Shown here: piece by piece, positions 9,361-22,300 of the stretch
How positions within the stretch are numbered: the stretch's first letter is position 1
Layout of the letters: each line of letters begins with the position of its first letter
NCBI GenBank assembly: GCA_034620365.1
Contig: JAQGEQ010000232.1
Span: forward strand, 496,001 to 560,000
DNA length: 64,000 bases
Reading direction: 5' to 3'
Origin: Pegea sp. RAD2-039
Lineage: Eukaryota > Chordata > Thaliacea > Salpida > Salpidae
The notes under the pieces: generated by a model
The model's input: the letters and a program-made list of their open reading frames with translations, nothing else
The model's database searches: none
Told to the model about the DNA's origin: nothing
Translations under genes and position numbers: made by a program

Positions 9361-12274
9361 TTTTTATCTAATTAAATATAAGTTAAGTTTCTACTTCACT
9401 AATACTAATTTGGATTTTGTAGGGATGTTATTATTAGCAGACTTTAGAATCTAGAAATTTCTATCGACTTCTGCATTTATTTCAGAGGATTAATGGTGCA
9501 CAGAGACATTTCTTCAGAATATTTTTCAGTTTTAGATTAAAAAAATTCAAAATGAAACTTCTTTTTGAAATTGTAGCAAATTTATTTCCATTTCAAAACT
9601 CTGTAATAAAAATTAAGCTCGTGTACAGAAGATTAAAAATTTATTCATGTAACTTTAACAATTTTGTATCCTGCATTATTTAGTCAAAATCTATAAAAGA
9701 ATATTCATTAATTTCTTGTTTGAAGAATAAATATTCTTAATAATTATTTAATAATAATCAATAAAAATTAAAAATCTGCAGAGAATTTGCAGGGAGAAAC
9801 CCCTATAGAAAAACAGCAGGGTCTTTTATCTAGTCTCATCACAGTTGTAGGATAACAAATGCTCAAGCACAAAACTCTATTGCAGCTTATTTGATTGTCA
9901 AAAAAAGTCAAAACTTTTTTATTAAATTTCAAGTTTTTAGCAAAAACAATTGTATTGATCAATCATTTATCTATTAATAAGATTTATTGCTCCGTAAACT
10001 CCCATTTCTTCTTAGTATAACAACTGTAGATTGACAAAGTGAAAATTTGATTAAAATCAAAATACCAAACTCGTGTGGCTTTAAACGAAAAAAGGTAATA
10101 AAAGCAAATTGGTGCTGAGTAGATTTATCATTTGAGTCTAGAAGACCAACAAGATGAGAGCTTTATATTTGTTGTTAGCTGTATTTGTCATATCAAATCT
10201 GTGTAAGTATTTTCTGTGTATGAATTATAATTTAATCGATTGATAGTTAAGAATTGATCACTGATCACATCATTAGGTCAAGTTGAAGGAGCTTCAAAGT
10301 ATTGCGCAAGAAACTTTTTTGGGCGTTTCAAAGTGAGGTGTTATACTCTGACATTTCAAAGACAAAGATGTAAGTGAAAATTTAATTTTGAAGTTTAAAA
10401 ATAATAAATAATAATTTTAAAGAACAAAATTAAGTATTAAAGTTTTATTAATTAATAAATTGATTACTTTTTAATTATTTAAAAGTTTGATTTAAACTTT
10501 AAATAATTGAGAAATCAATTTGTTTCAGTTAAATGTTACCGGGCTCAACGCTATTGCCCAGGTCGCGGTTTCATGTTCACAAAATTCACTGAAAACCGTA
10601 TGCAGCTTTTATTTTTGACTTGAAGCTACAAAGCTTGTATAAAACTTAAAATAATACTTGAGAATTATTTTGATAATAGTTTAACTCAATAATTAATGAT
10701 TTTTTGATAGATTTTGTAAACGTATACTTTAATATTGAAAATAACTTTATGAATAATAATGTATTAACGTTCAAACTTAAACCTAACTTTTAATTTCTAA
10801 TGCTAACTAACTTCTTATTTTCAAATTGGAATTTTTATCCCCAGAAGGAGATTACCTTCACGCGGATCAACTTGGTAAATCTGACTTCTTTATATCAAAG
10901 GCCGATGTAGTCAGCGATGTAAATTTTGAATAAAATGATTATCTTGATTAAATTGTGACTTTTTTAGAGCAATAAAAGATACTTCATTTTAAAATTAAAT
11001 TAAAACTTGACATTTTAATAAAGAAAAATGAATTATGAAGATTATGAAAAATAACTTTGAAATATATAAAAACACTGTCATTGTCACTCGGATAGTTTAA
11101 ACATATATTTTCCCTCAACATTTTTGATAAATAAATTTTTGAAATTCCAAAACCGAATGTAGTTGGTAAATAAAATAGCTTTTATAGTTCTTAGAAAATT
11201 TTAAGGAAATTTAGTGAGATGTGAATATTTTAAAAGTTAGAGTTTATCAAGCAATAAACAAATTTATAATTTCGTAAATTCATTTATGTTATGTATCTCA
11301 CTTCTAGATGAAGAATTACTTTTATTTTGATGCCAGATAACTAAAGAAATACCACGAGATACTAAACTAACTTATTTGCAGACAAATTATTAGAATGAAC
11401 TTTGGATAATAAACTAAACAAGTTAAAATGAAGATTTATTATTTAGAATCAATTTTATTTTTACTTTTCCACTTAAAATTAAACTTTTCATAATCAATTC
11501 ACTTTTTTTAAAAGTAATTATTCTTTTAGTTTAAAAATTGAAAGCTAAATATTCTTTTAAACAGTTTTAAAGTTTATAATTTTGAAAAACTTTAGAAGTT
11601 ATTTAACTGTGTTAAGATACTGATAAATCAAATTGTTAGTCTTAGTACTTCTATATAATGGAAGGTCTTAAAAAGATTTTCTTAAACTGTTTTATTGAGT
11701 TTATTACAGAAGTTCTTTACTTTTTGCAGCATGGCTTTCTGTATATTCATTTTGTTGTTTGATTTAAATTATTTTAGAAAAATTTAAACAAGAACAAGTT
11801 AAATATATTATATGAAAATTATTTTAGATTAGAACAAACACGTGATAAAAATGGAAAGTATCTAATATTTTTTGCTTAATAAAATTTACATTTTTCCAAA
11901 CCCTTAAACAAAAGTTCAAAGTCTAATAACTTTGCAAACAAGTCCTGTAGCTGCTAAGTTTTATTTGATACAATCTGATGTTAAAGTAGTTTGGTCACAT
12001 GCAGTAAATGAAAAGCCACAATGAGTTTGTAAGTCAACCAAATGCATAATAAGCAAGTTAAATATAAAAACAAACAAAGCAATTAAAGCACCACTAATTT
12101 TTATGAACATAATAAACCAGAAATTGAAGCTAATTTAACTATTTGAAGTTGAATACTTAACCAACTTTTTCTACAAGTATAATATATGCTAAACTTAAGT
12201 ATTATAAAAGCTATAAAAAGTAATAAATTATAAATGCTGATATCTAACAGAATACTTTTATTATTATTTTGTAG
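9361..12274 (+). repeat. Tandem repeat unit 3 (partial, about 2.9 kb)
   Basis: Matches units 1 and 2 up to about 12274, then enters unique sequence that leads into the intact peptide gene 4. The unit therefore looks closest to the original arrangement (one gene of copy-1 type followed by gene 4), while units 1 and 2 derive from a version with a deletion. Confidence 0.92.
10154..10933 (+). CDS. Secreted cysteine-rich basic peptide, copy 3 (in-frame four-exon form)
   Basis: Exons are 10154-10202, 10277-10369, 10529-10597 and 10845-10933, all joined in phase 1, giving 99 residues. Signal peptide and cysteine core are the same as copy 1. After the last cysteine, one base is missing relative to copy 1 (ACTGAAAACC against ACTGAAGAACC). 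This shift puts the fourth exon in frame, so the protein continues TENQGDYLHADQLGKSDFF and ends in VSDVNFE. The length and the shape of this tail agree with peptide gene 4 (97 residues, KNDRDLELSLIPDRFIFG), which encodes it in a continuous exon. I therefore take this as the ancestral full-length form. Without splicing at 10598 the frame would stop at 10623 after a short unrelated tail. AATAAA overlaps the stop codon. Confidence 0.75.
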
Positions 12275-12649
12275 TAAGTAAAAAATAAACTACTTCAGAA
12301 AGTTTTTGATTTTTTAATAATATCCTTTTAAGTTTAAGAAATAAACTATAATATTCAACTAAATATATAACGTTTTAGTAAATAAACTAAACAAAGTCTT
12401 GTTGAGAAGATTACCGGATGTTTACTTCAACAAAAGTTTTCTAAGCAAATAGTTGACTGCATTGATAAGGTATTTGTATGTATTTTATAGACATTATATA
12501 TTTTTGTAGACTAATAACGTCAATAGCCATGTAATTCAATAGAAAAGTTTCCTGACTGCATGAACTGTTGGCTTCAAATAAGTCGAAAAACTGACTTATA
12601 AGTTGATAAGGTTTGAACATTTCAGATTATTTGAAGTAAAAGTAGTAAA

Positions 12650-13339
12650 ATGAAGTTGTTGGTTTCTCTGTTAGCCGTTTTCTTTATGATTATTCTATGC
12701 GAAAGTAAGTTTATTTCTTATAAAAATAAAACTTTAATTTCATTTAAGATTCTATGAATAAGAGAACATTTTATGTAATTGTTCACTGTTATATACTTTG
12801 AGGACTACTGAAATACCATGTGTTACATCTTTTCATTTCTATATTGTTGACTAAATAGATGTTATTTGTGATAATTTGTGTTAGCGAGAGGTGCTCTAGG
12901 CACCCTCCTTTGCATTTATTCTTTAAATAAATAAAATTTATTTTTACAGATGTAGCAGTTGGAATATCCAAATATTGCTCAAGGAACTTAGACGGATTTA
13001 TAATTAATTGCGCTAAACTTAGAAACTTAAAAAGGAAAAGTAATTAACTTGTTGATACATCTCTTTCAAAATTGTGTTTGATTTTATATGATAACTAAAA
13101 TATCAAACTGTTAGAAAATTTCTTCTTTTAGTATATACTATTTAATAAAAGTTTCCTAAATAACTGTTTAAATAATTATTTTTCTTACAGTAAAATGCTA
13201 TAGATATCAGCGCAGTAGATGTAGTACAGGATTTTTCTCTTATCGGAGGGTGAAGCCAGTAAAGAATGACAGAGATTTGGAGTTAAGCTTGATACCTGAT
13301 CGATTTATCTTCGGAAATCCCACTAAAGATTTTTACTAA
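12650..13339 (+). CDS. Secreted cysteine-rich basic peptide, gene 4 (diverged paralogue)
   Basis: Exons are 12650-12704, 12950-13039 and 13191-13339, again with phase-1 introns, giving 97 residues. Signal peptide MKLLVSLLAVFFMIILC, then a domain with cysteines at 28, 39, 51 and 59. Shared signature with copies 1-3: SKYC-[AS]-RN near the mature start, CYR-x-QR before the last cysteine, and GF just after it. Tail KNDRDLELSLIPDRFIFG ends in KDFY. No intron splits the tail here, unlike copy 3, so the tail intron was gained in the copy 1-3 lineage or lost here. Intron 1 carries a retroelement tail (12843-12942). A TATA-like TTATAAGT sits near 12596 and an Inr-like TTCAGATT about 25 bp further on. 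Function unknown. Confidence 0.85.
12843..12942 (+). mobile_element. Non-LTR retroelement 3'-end fragment in intron 1 of peptide gene 4
   Basis: Contains TTAGCGAGAGGTGCTCTAGG and CACCCTCC, which can fold as a short hairpin (GAGGTGC against GCACCCTC), followed by an AAATAAATAAA tail. Related copies lie in units 1 and 2 (5869-5955, 9151-9240) and, inverted, at 49300-49380. A hairpin plus AATA-repeat tail is typical of CR1/L2-like 3' ends. Confidence 0.6.
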
Positions 13340-13361
13340 AATTTACAAAGTGTTGCTTGAA

Positions 13362-13367
13362 AATAAA
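13362..13367 (+). terminator. Poly(A) signal of peptide gene 4
   Basis: AATAAA, 23 bases after the stop codon of the gene ending at 13339. Confidence 0.7.
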
Positions 13368-13372
13368 TTTAA

Positions 13373-16300
13373 AATTTGATTTCATTTTTTATATTAGATC
13401 ATCATAATATTTGGTTAATACTGAGATAATTATACAAAAATAAATATATTGCATTGTATATAAAGTTTTTGGTAATATTAATTCACATTTATATTCACAT
13501 ATATACATTTATTCTGTACTTTATATAAAATAAAACAATAATCTCTATTTTTCGTCGTTAATTTGTCATTTGAGGCTTTTTATGGTATTCGTCGTCAACT
13601 AGACTAATATTGACATTGAAATGTATCTTTTCTACCCAAATCCGTGTTAAAGGTTTGAAAGTAACACTCAGATATTTTTAAGTATAATTTTTATAAAACT
13701 AAACTTCTGAATTTTCAATGCTTTATGATAGATTCTTCAACATTAAAAACATCAAAAAATTAAAGAATAAAAAAATTTTCATTTACTGAAAGTACAATTT
13801 TGAGAATTTTTTTTACATACTTTTATGTGTTCAATTGAAGCTCTTAAAATTGAATTGAGTTTTCAAAGTTAAATTCAGATGACATTTGATTTTTAATTAA
13901 TTTAAAACAAATACTTGTTAATAGACTATTAAATAGTAGTAGAAACATCAATTCCATAAGTTTGCTTTATATAACAGGGAAAAACTAAAATAAAAATTAA
14001 TTACTTTGTTTTTACTGAATTAAAACTTTCAATACTATTTATTTATTATCAATCCTATCATTTAGTATTATTAGAATAATATAAATTTTGTTGGTAATAA
14101 CATGAAAATCTTCAGCTAAAATTAACATTTAAGTATTCACTATCTTAAAAATATTTTCTTTGAAGGCTATTAACTGTCAATTTTTTCACATAAAGCATTC
14201 TATTCAAGTAGTTCTTCTATAGAAGCTTTAAAAATGGTAAAAATTATTATTTCTTCAAATAATTTTTGGTTAATTACTTGAGTAGTCTCTGCTAGGTGAA
14301 GATAAAATAGAGAAAATGTCTTATAAAAAGTCAGATCTTAAAATGAATTGAAGAATAACTTAGATAATAACCAGATGAATATACTAACCAAGACAGAGAT
14401 ACAAATATATTTCTAAGAAGTTTCAATCTCAAGATTTAGAAGATGAATTCATCCGTAATGTTACATCTCTTAAAAAACTGAAGAAAACTCTATATTACCA
14501 ATAGTAATAAATTTACAGCAGCCCACATAAGCTTCAAACCATTTCCTAATCTATAAAACTCTTAACGCAAGGGGGCGCTCGTGTCATGTAGACTTATTTT
14601 GACTAATAAATGGTAATAAATTCCAATAAAACTTTAAGATATTTTAACAAAACTGAAATATATTACATTCTCTTCATTTTCTAATAACTAAAAACTTGAT
14701 ATGATTGTAAATACTTTGTTTTTCTTTGTGTAGAAAAGAAATAAAATATTTCCAGTTTTCTAAATTGTTTATCAAACTATCAAGTTTAAATAATAAATTA
14801 TTTAATTGTTCTTTAAGTAAGTTTAAATACTAATGGCTTAGACCGAGTAGGGCCATGATAAATGTAATCCACAAATAGTGTCAAGACAAAACACAGTGAG
14901 ATGAAGAAAAACTAGAAAAGTTACTTCATCTTTACCTTATTAGAAAATGATGAGGTTTGAATCCAGTATTATTTTTAGTTCTAGATAATTCTACCAGAGA
15001 TTTTAAAGTTAAAATAGAAATAAGTTTACTTGTAGAGGATATTCTTTTATGTCTTACGTGATAATAAACAACTCCATAAAGAACATTTAATCAAGACTCA
15101 TATTTGAGGTAAAAAATAAACAACAATCCTTTTGAAAGTATTTCAAGTTTTGTAAATTATCTTATAATCAGTAAAACACTGGAATCATTCATATAATCTT
15201 AACTTGCTGTATAAGATTGATTGAAAAACTGTTTACAGTCATTTTAGTTAATATATATATTAATATAAAATATATAATCAATTTTTAACTTATCATTTCT
15301 TTAAAAGTTTATTTATGTGATTATATATATCCTTTAAATACTATTTTAAATGTAAATTGTTTATAAAACTAAGATATGAATCAAAAGCATTTATTTTTAG
15401 TTTTTACATTGAATAAAGTAGAAATAAAGATTTGATTAATGAATAAATTTAACACTAATACCAGTATTTAGCTGAAATGTTTTGTAGCTGATTAAAATTA
15501 GTGAGAGAAATTAATACATTTTTATTTATTAACTAACCAATGTTGGTAAAAGTGATAAAACCATGCTCCTTATTTATTTTATTTCTTAGCACCATCACGA
15601 CATACAACAATTCAATATAAACTTTTTATTTAAACAAAAAACTTTCAGAAGTACGGCTTTTAAACCTAAATATTTTGTCTGGATAAATTTGTTTTTAAAG
15701 ACCAAAACCGATAAGAATAACCGAACGTGTTTGTAGCTTCAGTATTCAACTAACCTCATTTAAGAGCATGCAGAAAAATTTGAATATAACAAAAAGTTGT
15801 TGGTGAAGAAGAAGAGCATTTAAGATGTTGAAGATTGAATAGATGCAGAATTTTATCAGCTTTAAACTAATCTCTTGTGGTTATGTTTCATTGTTTTCTA
15901 CACAAAAATGTTAAGAAGTAACTTCAGGGAAAACCTCAGAATCTTCATTAGCTACTAATTACAACAATCATTGAACACAACTCACGTGGTTACTTTGCAT
16001 GTCTTATGTTTGTCATTGACGAAGCTTCTGCGGCGTAGAATTGAGAAGAACAATTTTTCACAGATTGAAAAGGAACTGTGATAAGTATCGCTTTGCACAT
16101 CTATCTGTTAAAACTTTGCTTTGTTTTAAGAGCTATGATGACGTCAATTGGGTTAAAAAGCACTTAAAAAACTAGAATTGAATTCTATATCCTTCTAAGG
16201 AGCGATGCTAAGGAATCCTGAATCTGAACCCACTATAAATCCAACTTTACCGTTATCAATATCTGTGTTGTTGTGTGAACAAATTGTAATTTTCTATAGC

Positions 16301-19300
16301 TCTTATAATGTTCAAATCAACAACATTTTTACCTTGAAACTTCTACATTACCAAGACTTTCTAAACAATTGATTACTTGAGGACAACTCTTGTATAGCAC
16401 TTTCTATTGTTCAACCAACTTCAGTTAAGGTCTCATGTCGGAATTAATTAATATTCCTCCCATTTGTACTTCAAAACGCTTTCCAAAGGCCACCCACTAT
16501 TCAATCTTTTATCCGAGTTGATTTTTTCTTCTACTGATCTTTGGTAAAAGAGTAGTAGCGTTAACTAACGTACTTAACATTAGCGAGTGTTGATGAGTGA
16601 GATTTCGATTTGTTTACGATACTTGTACTGCAATTATGATGATTCACAAACGACATTCAGATATTTTGATGTTCTAACTTCATTTAGATTATATACAGTT
16701 CACTTTCACTTTATTTTTAACTTTTTTATTTAAACCTTTTTGTTGCTTAAACTAGAAGAAATAAAGAAAATATATATTATGTTTTCATGTTTTTAAAGTT
16801 TCAAAATTGTGTATCATTTTTAATTGAATAAGTTATATTAACAGATCTTTATAATCAAGTTTTGATTAAACATTTTCAAATTTGAAATGCGTATCGTTGC
16901 CAATATTTCAAAATACATAAATTAAGTCAAGTTCTTTAATTATTTAGTAAAGAATGTGAACTTCAGTATACATTTTATCTAAATATTTTTTAATAAACAA
17001 TTTTATAAATTCAACATTCAGCTTAAAGTACTTACGACTAAAGATTAATATAAAAAAGAGAACAAAATAGATGAAAACTACTTCTGTGGAGGTTGTGAAG
17101 CATGTTAAAGGGGAGAGCTTAACAAACTAACTTTATACGCTTAAAATGAAAGATGACAAAAAACGTAAATGAAAAAAATTGTTGAGGCTACTGAACAAAA
17201 GACTGATACTTACATGAATAAACAGTTTTTTCTAGAAATCAGCTTCTACCACATTGTGTTGTGGTCTCTAAAGACTTTTTTAGAGATTAAAAAGCATTTT
17301 ACTTCAAAGCGTTTTTTGTTTTAACGATTTTGATCAATTTTGATAATTACAATTTTGTTGTAACTATTCATCAAAAGTTTTTATTTTATTCTAAACACAT
17401 ATATAAACAGTTTTAAATTGTCAAATTATCAGGTAAAGCTTTAAAAATATATCTCTTTAAAAATTCTTACATTAAAAAAGTGTTTAAAACGATACTAAAA
17501 AAAGTTGATTTTTATAATAATCTCAAAAAAACTCCACAAATCTTTTATAAGTTTTCAGTTCTTATTTTAGATAAAAAAAATAGTTTAAAATTTACATACT
17601 TACTTTCATTCATAAACCGGTATCAGAAATTTTATTTCATCAACACGTTTTTAAAACGGCAAGTTCTAAGAGTTTTGAATTGATGAGACAGAATACAAAA
17701 GGAAGCCAAAGTAAATGTTCGAACAACCCTAACCACAAAGTGATACTTATATGAAAATCATTTCTAGAAAGCTTTCCCGAAATCAAGAATTTGAATTTCA
17801 TATTTCATAAAGTTCAGTTATCTGCTTGAAGCTTATAAATAGTTAGAATCAAGTGTAAGTATTAGTAAGGATTAAGCAGTTAAGTTGTATATATTAAACT
17901 GCTGATAGTTAAAGCATTTTGTTGTTTCTAGGGAATGTAAATTTTATGTGAGTTTTTATGTATCATGTACAAGTGAATTTTAATAATCTTATAGTGATCA
18001 AGTCATCTAAGACTGTAGCTATCAAATCATCTATTAGACGTGAACCTTAATTAAAATTAAGTAGAATGAAAACGTTTTAGCTTGACTTATCGTCAAGAGC
18101 TTTCAATGTTGAGCAAAAAACAATTTTAAAAACTGTTTTATTTATGCTTCACATTTTAATGTACTTAAACTATTTATATGTACAAAAATTCTTGTAATTA
18201 TTTAAGTAAGACTTGACTATTTTAAGTAAAATAAATCCAATTATAAAAATTCTACGTTAAAATGTATGCATAAGCCTATTCAAACACCTAAAATTCTATT
18301 TTTAAAGTTCATTCTTTCATTCTAAACAAACAAAACCAGTGAAACTTGATTATATTAGCAATCTATATACTAGTTGTCACACCAAAATCTTATCTAGCAA
18401 TCGGTTCTGTTATCTTACAACAAAGCCTTGTACTTCTGTTTAAAAGAGTTTGACGATAACTATCTTGTAGTTTACTTTGATGTGCTTCTGTGCAAACATT
18501 TACAATAATGTAGAACTATTTTAAATAAAGTAGAGAAATTATATAAAAACCAATGATATTAATTATTTACAAAATTTTTAGCTTGCCTTAAACATAAAAA
18601 CCACAAAAAATTTTGTTTCAAAGTTACTTGATATTTATCTCAAAAACAAAGAGTTGTTTTTCTAATATTAATATGAAGCTGATAATCTATACAAAAACTT
18701 TTAGTGATTTTACTACACTTTTATAAATAAACAAATAAGACAACATTACATGTATATTTTCAGTAAAATATGAAAGTTACAAGCTTGAAAATTAGTTTTA
18801 AATTTTCTGTTTAGTGGTTTTGACGTTTATGATGAAAGTAAAACTTTATCGTACTAATCTTCTAACGTTATTGTGACAAACAAAATGCCTAAGTTACTGC
18901 ACACTAACAGTTTTTATCATACAAAGAATGTAAAAAATTACTTACAATGATGATGTCGTTAACTTATTTTATGGCCGTTAAATTGAAATTCTTGTTAATA
19001 TTTTACTTTTATTCATACTTGAAAGTTTATTTGATTTTCTGTTGTGAACATCTTAAGTCTAATGATTAAATGAAGTCGATAGATTGTTGAAAATGTAAGA
19101 CTTGTAAAGAATAAGTTCTAAAGAAGTTGAACAGATGTCAGATTAGTAATTAAAAGTTGTTTTGCAAATTATTCTTTTTTAAGGAAAAGTATTTCATTCA
19201 AAGCTAGATAGTTTGTATAAAAAGCGAGATAGTTTAAAGTTCAAAGTTAGTTTTGATATAAAATTATTACTTAGACGTGAATATTCTGTTGCAAAGATTT

Positions 19301-22300
19301 ACCAAAATGTTAAATAGATTTTTGAAACGACATAAACTTGTTTTAGTGAAACTGTTATACATTTGTAATTAAACCAAGTTAATGTAGAAATTAATAGAAT
19401 CTAATTCAATATGAATTGATGAGAAGGAATCACTAACTTGTAGCTCTTATTTCATATTATTATATCTGATTTATCTTCAGTTTAAAATTGAAGATCACCA
19501 AACAATCATTATAGTTAACTAAATCGACAAAATGAATAAAAACAGAATTTTATCTGTTAAATTTTAATTTATGATTATACTTTGCTAAATACTACAAATC
19601 TTTCATAATTAAGTAAAACATTAAAGTCGTTTAGAAATTCAAATTTTAAAGTATTTTTTTCTTTGATTATACAAAAGTTAATCTTTTAATCGTACAAACT
19701 TTGATACAAGTCTAATGTCTTATTAATTTTTATGTTAATAATTATTTTGTTTCATTATTTCAATAAATTAAATAATCTTTTTTTTTAACTGAAATATTTA
19801 AGCTTATGTAAACGTTAGTCTTGACTAAGGTACAACAAACTTCAAATAAAAACTGTCAAATTGTTGTAGCAACGTCAAACTGTTACACAAATAAATATTG
19901 TTCAAGTAATTTGGACAGATATCTTTAAACTATCTTAACGTTTCGGTACTTAACGTTTCAATGAATGCAAAATCCACTAATCAAAAAGTTACGATTTATT
20001 ACTTACTTAAAAAAATGTAGTATTTAAATTAATGTAAAATCTAAAAGGATATATCTATTTTGTCTATATAACAAGACTTATAAATGATAGCAATCTTAAT
20101 ATTTAGCTTCAAACTATTTCTGGTTTTGCGCTTAAAGGTATATGATTAAAGATGTCAGAATTTTGTTATACAATACACTTAAGTATTCTTTATTTTTTCT
20201 TCTTTGAGCATTTACCATAAATAAGAGTTTAAAAACGATCGATTATTTAGATTAATCTATGAATGAAAAAATCTATAGGCCCTTGTTACTGTGCATTAAT
20301 CTATACAGAATTAAATTAAACACTTGTCATAATCCTATCAGATCTTAGTCAGGAGAGAAAATTAATCAAACAAGTGATCATGCAGCTGATTTTGGTGTTC
20401 AACAAACTACTTTTTAGAATATGTTGATAACAAATTGTAGCTTGAAATCAAAGGCTAAGTACGTGTGGTTGACAATAAACAACTGTTGTATCTTATAGAA
20501 TTTCAAGTAGTGTTGTTACTATGGCAGCAAAGAACGTAACTTTACATAAAGATGAAGTGTATTGAACAAAGTGCATCAATTTGTCTTCACTTGTGTCCAC
20601 TTTTAAATCTTCTTCCAACTACACAGAATGATGTAGTTTTTGTGAGTTGATAAAGTTAACCAGATTAATATCATCTAGATCATTTTCTTCTTTCGCATTC
20701 TCTCATTTTTATCTTTTTCTAGCGTACCATGGATTTAACAAATTCGCACTAGTCGCTTTGACCATGATGAAAACCAATTTAGGTGTTCCATTGAAAACAT
20801 GAGTACGTACAGACTGGCTACTACTTTTGCTTTTTTTTTTGTTTTCTTACTTTTCTTTTCGATTTATATCCATTCAGAGTTTTGAAATTAGATCAAAATT
20901 TTAAAAGCTTTTTAAACAAGTGACTTGATTAAATGTTTGTTATGAAGAGACAGAAATCATTTTTGATTAAAAAAAAATCTGCTTTTTAAAAAACCTGTGA
21001 ACGTTGTTGATTAGTGAAAAGAAATTACTCGTAATTATTCTATATAAGTTAAAATAAATATTTGAATAGTGTACTTGCTTGATGATGCCACGTGAATAAT
21101 CTAATTGGCTACTTTTGTCTTTAAAAAAATTTTAATGAGATATCAGCAAGCGGAGAACATTTTAGAGTTTTAATTATGAAGCCGATATTTACGGTAGCGA
21201 TTAAGATAGACTGTGGAAGTAAATTATTTATTTATTTCAGTTTTACATCAACTGATACAATAGAATAAAAATCGGCTCATTTATCAGACTACAATTTCCG
21301 ATTTACTGAAGTTTCTGTAATGTTTTGATTGACATAACTATCATTCAACTAGAAAAGTAGGAACCATTGATACCGGTATTGTATATATGTGTCTTGTTGC
21401 TCCACCCATAATTTTCTGTCAATGAAAAAAGTCTAGACTCAAAATTTATAACTTACTTCAACTGGCATTAAAAAGAATGATTATCTAGTAAGATCATCAT
21501 TTTGTTGCTGTCCACAAGTCTAAAAATACAATCTTTGATTCAGTTTAGTGTATCACCTTCGCCAAAGACTTGAAATACTTCTTTCATATCATTACAACAA
21601 TATCTGGTTTCAATGAATTTATGATTTCAGTAACTTGATAAAAGTTTTTCAACTGAAATGTCAATCATTATGTAATTCAAATCGTAAAAAAAACTTATCA
21701 AATCAATATATGTAAGCTTCAAGTTTAACACCAACAAAATTGATCTTATGATTGTACTGCATACCTAACTCTTATTGATTTTGTGACAAAACTGTCAAAA
21801 GACGCTGACGACGAAGCCAAAAAGCAGTGAATTAATCAAATTAACTGACAAATGGTCATGTGACTTTCAAATTTCCTTTCTACTTATCTTAACTCGTCTA
21901 GGCAGCATCCAAATGTCGAACCGCTTTGACTCTACAAAACGATTTCTATAGACTAGTGATTCACTACAAGATTCAAATTCTATAATTATTTTTGTTTATT
22001 TTTTTAAAGTGCTTTACTGCTTGAGTAAACAGATGAGAGTCACGTGGTTTATGGAAGATCAGATGCAGGCAAACAGATTTTTTTTTAAGAAACTTTTAAT
22101 TAGAATTATTGAAAAAGTAAACTTTGAAATGTTTTGTTTACTAAAAATAGTGTTGTATGCAAAATCATAAATGACGTTTCTTAAAAATAGTTCAAATTTA
22201 GAGAAGTATAACTCGAAGAGAAATTAGAAACAGTAATGCCTTAAAGAACTATTTTTCACATCGTAACTTTTAATGAGGGTTATTTTAAAATAAGCCAAAA

